Origin: an uncultured Acidimicrobiia bacterium
GTDB taxonomy: Bacteria > Actinomycetota > Acidimicrobiia > Spongiisociales > Spongiisociaceae
Assembly (NCBI GenBank): GCA_958295745.1
Contig: OY282370.1
Span: 967,990 to 1,031,989, forward strand
Length of the DNA: 64,000 bases
Direction: 5' to 3'
Shown here piece after piece: positions 9,759-19,380 of the stretch. The translations under genes and the position numbers were made by a program. Position 1 is the first letter of the stretch; each line of letters begins with the position of its first letter. The notes beneath the pieces are model-generated. The model saw only the letters and a program-made list of their open reading frames with translations, was not told the origin of the DNA and made no database searches.

Positions 9759-9860
9759 CCTTCTAGTGTCCTGGCTTGGGAATACGTTGCAGATTGGAGT
9801 TGCCCCCGATTTCGTGGACGGTTTTCAGCCACCATTGCTATAGACGATGAACTTCCTGCG
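9636..9860. repeat. segmental duplication of about 6314-6545
   Basis: GACAGCCCGGCCCGGGCCGTCCAGAATGCCGTAGCTGCG... through CTTGGGAATACGTTGCAGATTGGAGTTGCCCCCGATTTCGTGGACGGTTT occurs in both places with few mismatches, including the non-coding spacer. Confidence 0.95.
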
Positions 9861-11718
9861 GCCAGAACCAATCCCTGCCCCCCCAACAAACCACAGAACC
9901 ATCAACACGAACCCCACACGAATACTCCCCCCCGGCCGAAACAGAAACAAAAACACCACCCGGCGCATCCAACTCCCCATAGTCGTTGCCGCCCCAGCAA
10001 ACCACAGAACCATCAACACGAACCCCACACGAATGCCCCAAACCAGCCGAGACAGAAACAAAAACACCACCCGGCGCATCCAACTCCCCATAGTCGTTGC
10101 TACCCCAACAAACCACAGAACCATCAACACGAACCCCACACGAATACTCCAAACCAGCCGAGACAGAAACAAAAGCACCACCCGGCGCATCCAACTGCCC
10201 ATAGTAGTTGTCGTTGCCCCAGCAAACCACAGAACCATCAACACGAACCCCACACGAATGCCACAAGCCGGCCGAGACAGCAGTAAAAGCGTCATCCGGC
10301 GCATCCAACTGCCCATCTCTGTTGCTACCCCAGCAAACCACAGAACCATCAGCCCGAACCCCACACGAATGATCCCAGCTGGCCGAGACAGCAGTAAAGG
10401 CACCACCCGGCGCATCCAACTTCCTATAGGAGTTGCTACCCCAGCAAACCACAGAACCATCAGTACGAACCCCACACGAATGCCCCAAACCAGCCGAAAC
10501 ATCAACAAAAACACCACCCGGCGCAACCGACTGCCCGGAGTCGTCGCGGCCCCAGCAAACCACGGCACCATCAGCCCGAACCCCACACGAATGCACTACG
10601 CCGACCGAAACATCAACAAAAACACCACCCGGCGCATCCAACTGCCCGGAGTCGTTGCTACCCCAGCAAACCACGGCACCATCAGCCCGAACCCCACACG
10701 AATGCCCCCCACCAGCCGAAACATCAACAAAAACACCACCCGGCGCATCCAACTCCCCAGATCTGTTGCGACCCCAGCAAACCACGGCACCATCAGCCCG
10801 AACCCCACACGAATGCCACCCGCCAGCCGAAACATCAACAAAAACACCACCCGGCGCATCCAACTCCCCATCGTAGATCCAGCCCCAGCAAACCACAGAA
10901 CCATCAACACGAACCCCACACGAATGATCCCAGCCGGCCGAAACATCAACAAAAGCACCATCCGGCGCATCCAACTTCCCATAGGAGTTGCTACCCCAAC
11001 AAACCACAACACCATCAACACGAACCCCACACGAATGCCCCCCACCAGCCGAAACATCAACAAAAACACCATCCGGCGCATCCAACTCCCCATAATCGTT
11101 GCTACCCCAACAAACCACAACACCATCAACACGAACCCCACACGAATGCCCCCTACCAGCCGAAACATCAACAAAAACACCATCCGGCGCATCCAACTCC
11201 CCATAGTCGTTGCTACCCCAACAAACCACAACACCATCAACACGAACCCCACACGAATGCCACAAGCCAGCCGAAACATCAACAAAAACACCACCCGGCG
11301 CATCCAACTCCCCATAGTAGTTCCAGCCCCAGCAAACCACAGAACCATCAGCCCGAACCCCACACGAATGCTCATCGTCGACCGAGACAGCAGTGAACCC
11401 GGTTGGGGTCGATGTAGCGTCCGGCTGGGTGATCGTCGGCGTGGAGGCGGCCTCACGGGCTTCCTCGGCGGGCTGCTCGGCCGCCGCCAAGGCCTCTTCC
11501 AGATCAGCCTGGGCCTGTGCCAGCGCCGCCGCGGCTTCCTCGGCTTCCGCTTGGGCCGCTACTGCTTCTTGCCGCGCTGCGGCCACCTCCGCCGTTGCGT
11601 CTGCGAGGTCCGACCCCGAGGTGTCGCCCCCTCCCCCGCCGCACGCCGCGGCCGCCATGGCAAAGGCGAGCAACAACCCTACGAGTGTGCGGATGCGAAC
11701 CAGATGCGCCGCCATCAT
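9838..11718 (-). CDS. lipoprotein with coiled-coil stalk and 14 RCC1-like repeats (copy B)
   Basis: [30 protein letters not shown]...; 14 x VSAGxxHSCGVRxDGxVVCWG; paralogue of 6537-8525. Confidence 0.88.
   Translation of the reverse strand: MMAAHLVRIRTLVGLLLAFAMAAAACGGGGGDTSGSDLADATAEVAAARQEAVAAQAEAEEAAAALAQAQADLEEALAAAEQPAEEAREAASTPTITQPDATSTPTGFTAVSVDDEHSCGVRADGSVVCWGWNYYGELDAPGGVFVDVSAGLWHSCGVRVDGVVVCWGSNDYGELDAPDGVFVDVSAGRGHSCGVRVDGVVVCWGSNDYGELDAPDGVFVDVSAGGGHSCGVRVDGVVVCWGSNSYGKLDAPDGAFVDVSAGWDHSCGVRVDGSVVCWGWIYDGELDAPGGVFVDVSAGGWHSCGVRADGAVVCWGRNRSGELDAPGGVFVDVSAGGGHSCGVRADGAVVCWGSNDSGQLDAPGGVFVDVSVGVVHSCGVRADGAVVCWGRDDSGQSVAPGGVFVDVSAGLGHSCGVRTDGSVVCWGSNSYRKLDAPGGAFTAVSASWDHSCGVRADGSVVCWGSNRDGQLDAPDDAFTAVSAGLWHSCGVRVDGSVVCWGNDNYYGQLDAPGGAFVSVSAGLEYSCGVRVDGSVVCWGSNDYGELDAPGGVFVSVSAGLGHSCGVRVDGSVVCWGGNDYGELDAPGGVFVSVSAGGEYSCGVRVDGSVVCWGGRDWFWPQEVHRL
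9845..11390 (-). repeat. tandem 111-bp coding repeat array, 14 units (copy B)
   Basis: Same 111-bp periodicity of CCCCACACGAATG as copy A. Confidence 0.95.
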
Positions 11719-11773
11719 GTCCTCTCTGAACCCGGCATACTCAAACTGTCAGCAACGGCCATGGGAAGTGCAA

Positions 11774-13435
11774 CTATATGCTCGATCGATGGTGCCGTCT
11801 TGCGTAGTCGGGAGAGATGTGCCCGTCCGCTAGGTCGGCCGATACCGCTTGGGGATCGCGTTCCAGCGGGTCGCCGTATCCGCCGCCGCCGCCGGTGTAA
11901 CAGCGGACTACATCTCCTTTGCGAAGGGGCATCCGGTTGGTCTTGAGGCGGCGGACCTCCTCTGGTGCTCCCGGGTTGATGATCACTTCCGGGGGCGCTC
12001 CTCCTAGGCCGCCGAACAGGCCCCAGGCCGGGTTGCCCGAACGTTCGAACCACAGGCTCATCTCGGTGTCGGCCGTCATCTGGTATTCCCTGATGATCCC
12101 GCTTCCTCCCCGCCACCGACCGGGGCCCGCCGAGTCCCGCCGGAAGCCGTAGTCGGTGATCCGAGCGGGAAACTTGGATTCGAAGACCTCGATGGGCATG
12201 TCGTGGAAGTTGCCCGACAGGGTCCAGATCATGCCGTCCTCGCCGTCCCGGCCCCGCGAGGCGCCCCATCCCCCGACGTGCGGCTCGTTGTCGAGGAACA
12301 ACTCTCCGGTGCGGGGATCGATGCCCGTGAACTGGAAGATCATGCCGTCTCCGTAATGGGCGGCGGGCACGGTATCGGGAAGGACGGGGGCGAGAGCCGA
12401 AGAGATGAGGTCGATCATCAAACCCAGCGGGGTGAAGTAGAACTGGCAGGCCGCCGGTGAACGGGCGGCCAGGATCGAGCCGGGCCGGGTGCGCACCTCC
12501 AGAGGCCGGAAGGTGCCTCCGTTCACGGGCTGGCGGGAGTTGAAGAGATATTTGAAGGCCAGACGGCAGGCCGACAACGTTTGCACCGCTCCGCAGTTGA
12601 TCGGGCCGCGGCCCGGGCCGGCGGTGTCGGTGAGGTCGAAGACGAGCCGTTCCCCCTCCACGGTGATCCTGACCCGGATCCGGACCGGATCGTCGCCCAC
12701 CCCGTCGGAATCCAGGAAACCTTCCGCCGTGTATACCCCGTCGGGGATGGCTGCCACCGCCTCCCGGTCCAGGCGTTCGCTCTGACGGAAGATCTCTTCG
12801 GCGGCGGCTTCCACGACATCCCGCCCGTAGCGGTCGAACAGGGCGCCTAGGCGGTGTTCGCCGATGGCGGCCACTGCGAACTGGGCCTTCATATCGCCGA
12901 TCGCCGATCTGGGGAACCGGACGTTGCTTTCGATGATCGACCAGATGTCCTCCACGGGCTCCCCTCCCCTCACCACCTGGGTGGGGGGCAGGCGGACTCC
13001 TTCCTGGAAGATCTCGGTGGAGTCCATGGGCACGCCCGGGTCCTTGGCGCCGATGTCCAGCCAATGGGCGCGGGAGGCGGCGAATCCTGCCAGGCCGCCT
13101 TGGTAGAAGATGGGGGCGAAGACCGTAACGTCATGCATGTGGGTGCCGGTCAGATAGGCGTCGTTCATGATCCAGATGTCGCCTTCGTTCCACACCGACC
13201 GTCCGAACATCTCTTCGGTGGCCAGGGTGCAGGCTTCCAGGTTCCCCAGGAACAGAGGGACTCCCGAGGATTGCCCCAGCACTCGGTGCCGGCTGTCGAT
13301 CAGCGCCACGGCGCAGTCCTTCGATTCGTAGATGACCGGGGTGTAGGCGGAGCGAATCAACGCCGCGTTCATCTCCTCGGCCGCCATTATGAAGGCGTTG
13401 CGGAGGATCTCGATGGTGATGGGATCGATGCTCAT
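11774..13435 (-). CDS. hyuB: hydantoinase B/oxoprolinase family protein
   Basis: MSIDPITIEILRNAFIMAAEEMNAALIRSAYTPVIYESKDCAVALID...WIMNDAYLTGTHMHDVTVFAPIF. Confidence 0.92.
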   Translation of the reverse strand: MSIDPITIEILRNAFIMAAEEMNAALIRSAYTPVIYESKDCAVALIDSRHRVLGQSSGVPLFLGNLEACTLATEEMFGRSVWNEGDIWIMNDAYLTGTHMHDVTVFAPIFYQGGLAGFAASRAHWLDIGAKDPGVPMDSTEIFQEGVRLPPTQVVRGGEPVEDIWSIIESNVRFPRSAIGDMKAQFAVAAIGEHRLGALFDRYGRDVVEAAAEEIFRQSERLDREAVAAIPDGVYTAEGFLDSDGVGDDPVRIRVRITVEGERLVFDLTDTAGPGRGPINCGAVQTLSACRLAFKYLFNSRQPVNGGTFRPLEVRTRPGSILAARSPAACQFYFTPLGLMIDLISSALAPVLPDTVPAAHYGDGMIFQFTGIDPRTGELFLDNEPHVGGWGASRGRDGEDGMIWTLSGNFHDMPIEVFESKFPARITDYGFRRDSAGPGRWRGGSGIIREYQMTADTEMSLWFERSGNPAWGLFGGLGGAPPEVIINPGAPEEVRRLKTNRMPLRKGDVVRCYTGGGGGYGDPLERDPQAVSADLADGHISPDYARRHHRSSI

Positions 13436-15474
13436 ACCGGAGGGGCCTCGATGATAAGACAGCCGTATTCATCGACGGCGGCCGACCCTTCGGGTGGAAC
13501 GACCGTGGTGGCGGTGGCTTCCTGCACGATGGCGGGGCCCTCTATCGAACATCCCGGCGGCAGGCCGGCGCGGTCGAACCGGGCGGTGGCGTACGAACCG
13601 GTCGCGAAGAGAACGGGTCCCGTTCGGCGGGGGCGGTCGGAGGGTCGATCGGGCCGGTAGCCGGCTTGCAGGAGCGGGCGCCCCACATCCCCCAGGGCGG
13701 TGAGCCGCAGGTTCACGGTTTCCAACGCGGCTTCCGGATTGGAGTGACCGTACCTGGCGCGGTAGGTCTCTTCGAACCGCCGGCGGAGAGCCGCCAGCCG
13801 GTCGTCTCGGGAGGGCGAAACCCCGCCGCCGGGCAGCGTAACCGTCAGGGTGTGTTCCTGCCCCTGGTAGCGCATGTCCAGACGTTGGATCAGGGCGATG
13901 CGGTCACGATCCACTCCTTCGCCCACCAGGCTGGAGAAGGCCATGCCGCCCAGCCTGGTGAACCGGTTTTGCATGTCCGCGGTGTCCAAGTCGTCGAAGT
14001 CCCGGAAAAACGCCTCGCTGAAATCTTGACGAACCGCCGACTGCAGCATTCCCCAAGCCGAGAAACTGCCCGGATCCGGGGGCACTATCACCTCGGAGAT
14101 ACCCAGCTCCCGAGCCAAGGCGACGGCATGCATGGGACCCGCGCCGCCGAAGGCCACCAGGCTGAACTCCCGCGGCTCGATGCCCCGCTCCACGGTGAGG
14201 GTGCGTATGGCCTGCGACATCTTGGCGTTGAGAACCTCGACGATGCCCAGGGCCAGCTCTTCTGCGTCGAGGCCCAGCTTGGCGCCGAGCTCTTGGAGAG
14301 CGGCTTCCGCGGCCCGGGTGTCGAGGGTGAGGTTGCCGTCCAGAAAGTAGTCGGGATCGACCCTTCCCAGGAACAGGTTGGCATCGGTCACGGTGGGCCG
14401 GGTGCCCCCCCGCCTGTAACAGGCCGGACCGGGATGGGCGCCGGCGCTTTCCGGCCCCACCCGCAGGCCCCCGGCCTCCAGATAGGCCAGCGATCCGCCG
14501 CCCGCTCCGATCGTATGGATGTCCACCACCGGCATCAGCACCGGCAGGCCCTCCAGCAAGGCCGAGGGAGAGCTGTCGGCCTGTCCGTCCGTTATGAGGC
14601 TGACATCGAAGCTGGTCCCTCCCAGGTCTATGCAGATCAGGTTGGGTCTGTCGAGGACTTCGGAGAGCGCCGCCCCTCCGGCGGCGCCGCCTACCGGGCC
14701 GGAAAGCAAAGTCTGCAAGGGCCGCTCGGACGCCGCCCGGGCGGATATGACGCCGCCGTTGGACTGCATGACCCGCAGCGGCGCCGACATGCCCCGGCTT
14801 CCCAGACGCGTCGAGAGATCGGCCATGTAGCGGGATACCGAAGGAGCGATATAGGCGTCCATGACCGTTGACGCGGTCCGTTCGTATTCCCGCCACTCGG
14901 CCGCCACCTGGTGGGAGACGGAGATGGACACTCCGGGCGCCAGCTCCGCCAGCGCCTGCGCCGCGGCGAGCTCGTGGTCGGGATTCAGGTAGGAGAACAG
15001 AAAAGCGACGGCCGCCGAGCGGACGCCTTCCGACCGGATGCGGTGCGCCGCCCGCCGGATATCGCCGCGGTCGAGCGGGATCAGCTCACTGCCGTCGTAG
15101 TCGAGCCGCCCTCCGATGGGGATGATGTCCCGGCGGGGGATGAGCGGAGCGGGTTTGCGGTAACGGATGTCGTACATGTCCATGCGGTTGCCGCGGGCGA
15201 TGTGATAGACGTCGCCGGCCCCTTTGGTGGCCAGCAGGATGACCCTTTCTCCCCGCCTTTGCAGAAAAGCGTTGAGCCCCACCGTGGAGCCGTGGACGAA
15301 GGACTCGATTCCCGATGGATCGTCGATCACCAATCCCAGGGCGTCCATCACCCCTGCGGCGAGGTCGTCTCCTCGGCTCGGCGCCTTGGCGGTGGTATAC
15401 CTTTCGAGGTTCGGGTCGTACACCACCACATCGGTGAAGGTGCCGCCGATGTCGGTGGCTACCCGAAGGTTCAA
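13432..15474 (-). CDS. hyuA: hydantoinase/oxoprolinase A family protein
   Basis: NLRVATDIGGTFTDVVVYD...GTTVGLNAF-type segment...GPVGGAAGGAALSE...CIDLGGTSFDVSLI. TTG start at 15474 overlaps the upstream stop. Confidence 0.92.
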   Translation of the reverse strand: MNLRVATDIGGTFTDVVVYDPNLERYTTAKAPSRGDDLAAGVMDALGLVIDDPSGIESFVHGSTVGLNAFLQRRGERVILLATKGAGDVYHIARGNRMDMYDIRYRKPAPLIPRRDIIPIGGRLDYDGSELIPLDRGDIRRAAHRIRSEGVRSAAVAFLFSYLNPDHELAAAQALAELAPGVSISVSHQVAAEWREYERTASTVMDAYIAPSVSRYMADLSTRLGSRGMSAPLRVMQSNGGVISARAASERPLQTLLSGPVGGAAGGAALSEVLDRPNLICIDLGGTSFDVSLITDGQADSSPSALLEGLPVLMPVVDIHTIGAGGGSLAYLEAGGLRVGPESAGAHPGPACYRRGGTRPTVTDANLFLGRVDPDYFLDGNLTLDTRAAEAALQELGAKLGLDAEELALGIVEVLNAKMSQAIRTLTVERGIEPREFSLVAFGGAGPMHAVALARELGISEVIVPPDPGSFSAWGMLQSAVRQDFSEAFFRDFDDLDTADMQNRFTRLGGMAFSSLVGEGVDRDRIALIQRLDMRYQGQEHTLTVTLPGGGVSPSRDDRLAALRRRFEETYRARYGHSNPEAALETVNLRLTALGDVGRPLLQAGYRPDRPSDRPRRTGPVLFATGSYATARFDRAGLPPGCSIEGPAIVQEATATTVVPPEGSAAVDEYGCLIIEAPPV

Positions 15475-16439
15475 GTTCGTTTCCAACAGGCGACGCGGCG
15501 CCCCGCTCCGATATCCGCCAGCTCTTGGGGGGTGTCGGCGCAGACGTCTTCGGCGATCGGGCACCTTCCGTAGAGGGGGCAGCCCGGGGCCCGATCAAGG
15601 GCGGAGGGCTGTTCACCGACCAGGTAGACGTGCTCGGTCTTGTGGGCGGGATCGGGCCGGGGCGCCGCCTTGAGCAACGCCTCGGTGTAGGGATGGCGGG
15701 GCGAGGCGAATATCCGCGCGGCCGGACCCGCCTCGACCACCTTCCCCAGATACATGACAGCCAGGTCGTGGGCTATGTAACGGACCACCGTCAGGTCGTG
15801 GGAGATGAAGAGGTAGGAGATGTTCCTCTCTTCCTGGAGGGACTGCAGAAGCAGGAGTATCTGGGACTGGACCGACATGTCCAGCGAAGAGGTGGGTTCG
15901 TCCAGCACCACCAGGGCGGGGTTAGTGATCATCGCCCGGGCGATGCCCACCCGCTGGGCCTGGCCCCCGGAGAGCTCGTGCGGATAGCGCCGGGCGTGTT
16001 CGGGGCTGAGGCCCACCCGCTCCAACATGGCGGCCACCGGTTCGGCGGCTTGCTGTTTGGAGAGGTTCTGGTGCAGCAGCAGCGGCTCGGCCACGGTCCG
16101 CCCCACCGTCTGCCACGGTGAGAGCGAGTCGTAGGGATCCTGGAACACTATCTGCATCCGGGCCCTCTTCTCCTCCAAAGCGGCCCCCTCCATCCCGGTG
16201 ATATCGACGTCCTCCAAGAGAACCGTTCCCCGGGTGGGTTCGAGCAGACGCAGGATCAAACGAGCCAGGGTGGTCTTGCCCGATCCCGACTCGCCGACCA
16301 CTGCCAAGGTTCGTCCGGGGGAGATGGAGATGTCGACGCCGTCAACTGCTTTCAGGTCGGATTGACGGAAGCCCCCGGTCTTGATCCTGAAGATCTTGGT
16401 GAGATCCCGGACCGCCAGGGTGTCGATGGCTGCGGTCAT
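15471..16439 (-). CDS. oppF: oligopeptide/dipeptide ABC transporter ATP-binding protein (OppF-like)
   Basis: VVGESGSGKTTLARLILRLLEPTRG, LSGGQAQRVGIARAMITNPALVVLDEPTSSLD, C-terminal oligo_HPY. Confidence 0.92.
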   Translation of the reverse strand: MTAAIDTLAVRDLTKIFRIKTGGFRQSDLKAVDGVDISISPGRTLAVVGESGSGKTTLARLILRLLEPTRGTVLLEDVDITGMEGAALEEKRARMQIVFQDPYDSLSPWQTVGRTVAEPLLLHQNLSKQQAAEPVAAMLERVGLSPEHARRYPHELSGGQAQRVGIARAMITNPALVVLDEPTSSLDMSVQSQILLLLQSLQEERNISYLFISHDLTVVRYIAHDLAVMYLGKVVEAGPAARIFASPRHPYTEALLKAAPRPDPAHKTEHVYLVGEQPSALDRAPGCPLYGRCPIAEDVCADTPQELADIGAGRRVACWKRT

Positions 16440-17395
16440 CGCGAAACCGCCTCGGAGGTGAGGGGGTGATGGCAGAAAGCCAGCTGCCCCTCTGCGTCGA
16501 CGAGGGGCGGTTCTTGCTCGAAGCAGTCTGATTCCGCCCGGAAGCATCTCGGAGCGAACGCGCAGGAGGCGAGATCATCGCCGGGATTGGGGACCCGTCC
16601 GGGGATTTCCCGGGGGGCCCCGCCCGAGTCGAGGGAGGCGGCGATGGAGACGAGCCGATTGGCGTATGGATGAAGGGCTTCACGGTATATCTCGGCCGTG
16701 GTCCCCGTGTTCACCACCCGCCCGGCGTACATCACCGCCACCCGGTCACAGACATCTGCCACCACCCCCAGATCGTGGGTGATCAGCATCCCGGCCGTGT
16801 TGTGCTCCGAGATCAAATCGCCAAACAGCCTGAGTATCTCGGCCTGGATGGTGACATCGAGGCCGGTGGTGGGCTCATCGGCGATGATCAGCTCGGGTTC
16901 CCCGGCCAAGGCGACGGCGATGCAGACCCGTTGACACATCCCTCCCGACAGCTCGTACGGGAAGGAACGGTACACCCGCTCCGGGTCGGTGATGCGAACC
17001 GAGCGAAGCAGATCGAGGGCCTCCTTCTTGGCCGCCCGCCTGCCGAGGCCCCTGAGCCGGCGGAGGGCGTCGGAGAGCTGATGGCCCACCCGAAACACCG
17101 GGTTGAGGCTGCCTCGGGGCCGTTGGGGGACGAAACCTATCCTGTGCCCCCGCGCTTCCTGGCGCGCCTTGACCGGGATGAAGTCCTGCCCCCCGAAGCT
17201 GCAAGACCGGAAGGAGACCGCCGACCCGGCGGGAAGCAGGTCGAGAACGGCGCGGGCGGTCATCGACTTTCCCGCCCCGGTCTCCCCCACCACCCCCAGT
17301 ATCTCTCCCGGCATGACCTCGATGTCCACTCCCCGGAGGATGGGAAGACCCTGGATCTCCACTTCCAGGCCTCTGAGTTCCAAGAGAGCGCTCAT
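16436..17395 (-). CDS. oppD: oligopeptide/dipeptide ABC transporter ATP-binding protein (OppD-like)
   Basis: [53 protein letters not shown]. Confidence 0.92.
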   Translation of the reverse strand: MSALLELRGLEVEIQGLPILRGVDIEVMPGEILGVVGETGAGKSMTARAVLDLLPAGSAVSFRSCSFGGQDFIPVKARQEARGHRIGFVPQRPRGSLNPVFRVGHQLSDALRRLRGLGRRAAKKEALDLLRSVRITDPERVYRSFPYELSGGMCQRVCIAVALAGEPELIIADEPTTGLDVTIQAEILRLFGDLISEHNTAGMLITHDLGVVADVCDRVAVMYAGRVVNTGTTAEIYREALHPYANRLVSIAASLDSGGAPREIPGRVPNPGDDLASCAFAPRCFRAESDCFEQEPPLVDAEGQLAFCHHPLTSEAVSR

Positions 17396-18222
17396 CGTGA
17401 TTTTCTCCGGGTGGGCTCCACGAGATCGGCGATCGATTCACCGATGAGGCTCAAAGAAAAGACGGTGACGGCTATGGCCATACCCGGGAACACCGAGATC
17501 CACCAGCGGCCGCCCACCACCATCTCCTGCACTCCTTCGGAGATCATCGCCCCCCATTCCGGTTCAGGAAGGGGCACTCCCAAGCCGATGAAGCCCAGGG
17601 CGGCGGTGAGCATGATCGCCCAGCCGCAGCTGATGGCGGCCTGGGTGGCGACGGTGCCGATCGTTCCCGGGGCGATGTAGCGGAGCAGTATCCTGGCTCG
17701 GGAATTGCCCACGGCCCGGCCCGCTTCCACGTAGGAATGCTCTCGGAGTGAGCGGACCTCGGACCGGACCAGCCGGACGAAGGTGGGGACGCCCACGATT
17801 CCCACCACCAGGATCACGTTCCATACTCCTTCTCCCAGGGCGGAGAGCACGCCCACCGCCAGCACGAAAGCCGGGAATGCCTGGATGACGTCGAGGCCCC
17901 GCATGGTGACCGAATCGACCCACCCGCCTACGTATCCGACTATCAGCCCGATGGGATGGCCTATCGCGATGGAGAGGGCCACCGCCGAGACCGCTATCAG
18001 GAGGTCGTAGCGGGCGGCGTATACCACCCGTGAGAAGATGTCGAAGCCGAGTTTGGCCGTTCCGAACCAATGCTCGGCGGAGGGCGCCAAGAACTGGCTG
18101 CCGAAGTCGATGGCCAGCGGATCGTTGCGGGCGATCAACGGCGCCAACACCGCCACGGCCACCATGAAACCGAACATGATCATTCCTGTGATCAGCCGGC
18201 CGTCGTACCGCTTGTTGGTCAC
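17392..18222 (-). CDS. oppC: oligopeptide ABC transporter permease (OppC-like)
   Basis: VTNKRYDGRLITGMIMFGFMVAVAVLAPLIARNDPLAIDFGSQFLAPSAEHWFGTAKLGFDIFSRVVY. Confidence 0.9.
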   Translation of the reverse strand: MTNKRYDGRLITGMIMFGFMVAVAVLAPLIARNDPLAIDFGSQFLAPSAEHWFGTAKLGFDIFSRVVYAARYDLLIAVSAVALSIAIGHPIGLIVGYVGGWVDSVTMRGLDVIQAFPAFVLAVGVLSALGEGVWNVILVVGIVGVPTFVRLVRSEVRSLREHSYVEAGRAVGNSRARILLRYIAPGTIGTVATQAAISCGWAIMLTAALGFIGLGVPLPEPEWGAMISEGVQEMVVGGRWWISVFPGMAIAVTVFSLSLIGESIADLVEPTRRKSR

Positions 18223-19262
18223 TTCAGCCTCACCCGCGGATCGATCACCGACTGCACCAGGTCCACCACCAGGAACACCAGCATATAGGTTACGGCCGAC
18301 AGCAGAACGAACCCCTGTATGGCCGGGTAGTCGTTGGCCTGGAGGGAAGCGAAGGCGTAGAGGCCCACTCCCGGCCAGGAAAACACCCTTTCGACCAGCA
18401 CCGCCCCGCCGATCATGTACCCGACGATCAATCCCGTCATGGTTACGGCGCCCGGGAGGGCGTTGCGGAGAACGTACTTCAGATACAACGGGGGGCCTCG
18501 CAGGCCCGACGCCCGGCCGAAGGCTATGTAATCGGAGTTGAGCACCGACAGCGTGGCATTGCGGGTAAGCCGCAGGATGGGGGCGACGGCGGGAAAGCCT
18601 ATGGCAATCATCGGCAGGATCAGATGGGAAACGGCGTTCCGGAAGGTCTCCCACTGACCTCGTATCAAAGAATCTATCGTGTAGAAGCCGGTGGGGCCGT
18701 CAGGGGGAATGGCTTTGATATCCAAGCGCCCCACGGGTCCCGGCAGCCATCCCAGGAACACGAAGAAGATCAGCATGAGGATCAGGGCCAGCCAGAAGTC
18801 GGGTACAGCTACGCCCAATGTCGAGATGAAACGACAGAATCTGTCGATGAGCTTGCCTCGCCGCACCGCCGCCCAAACCCCCAGGGGAAGCGCCGCCGCC
18901 AAGGCGAACAGCATGCCTGCCCCCACCATCTCGATGGTTGCCGGGAGCCGGGCTGTTATGTCGTCGGCAACCGAGAACCCGGTGCGGATGGATTCGCCCA
19001 GATCGCCTCGGATCAGTCCGCCGCCGCCGGATTCTCCCAGGCAGGTTTGGCCGATCATGTAGACGCAATATTGCTGGTATAGAGGCTGGTTCAGCCCCAG
19101 ACGCTCCCTAATTGCCTCTACCTGGGCATCGGAGGCCTGGATGCCTGCATATAGACGGGCCGGATCGCCGGGAAGCGCCCGGGAGACCAGGAAGGCCAGG
19201 AGGGTGACCCCGATGAGAATCGGGATGAGGGCTATCAGCCTTCGGATCACATAAGGGGACAT
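18219..19262 (-). CDS. oppB: oligopeptide ABC transporter permease (OppB-like)
   Basis: MSPYVIRRLIALIPILIGVTLLAFLVSRALPGDPARLYAG. Confidence 0.92.
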   Translation of the reverse strand: MSPYVIRRLIALIPILIGVTLLAFLVSRALPGDPARLYAGIQASDAQVEAIRERLGLNQPLYQQYCVYMIGQTCLGESGGGGLIRGDLGESIRTGFSVADDITARLPATIEMVGAGMLFALAAALPLGVWAAVRRGKLIDRFCRFISTLGVAVPDFWLALILMLIFFVFLGWLPGPVGRLDIKAIPPDGPTGFYTIDSLIRGQWETFRNAVSHLILPMIAIGFPAVAPILRLTRNATLSVLNSDYIAFGRASGLRGPPLYLKYVLRNALPGAVTMTGLIVGYMIGGAVLVERVFSWPGVGLYAFASLQANDYPAIQGFVLLSAVTYMLVFLVVDLVQSVIDPRVRLK

Positions 19263-19380
19263 CAGCTTCGGGGGCTTCCCCCCCGCCGCCGCCTCGACCT
19301 ACCCGCCGAAGGGACAGCCGCCGGATCGGGGAACCGATCTCGGCGGCTGTGTCCTTCTTCTTTCAAATTACTGCCACGGA

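Noticed and set aside
9847-11946. 699-aa plus-strand ORF with regular [11 protein letters not shown]... repeats
   Set aside because: Antisense to RCC1-B. The 111-bp repeat is a multiple of three, so absence of stops in one unit propagates through the array; no start/RBS or family evidence.
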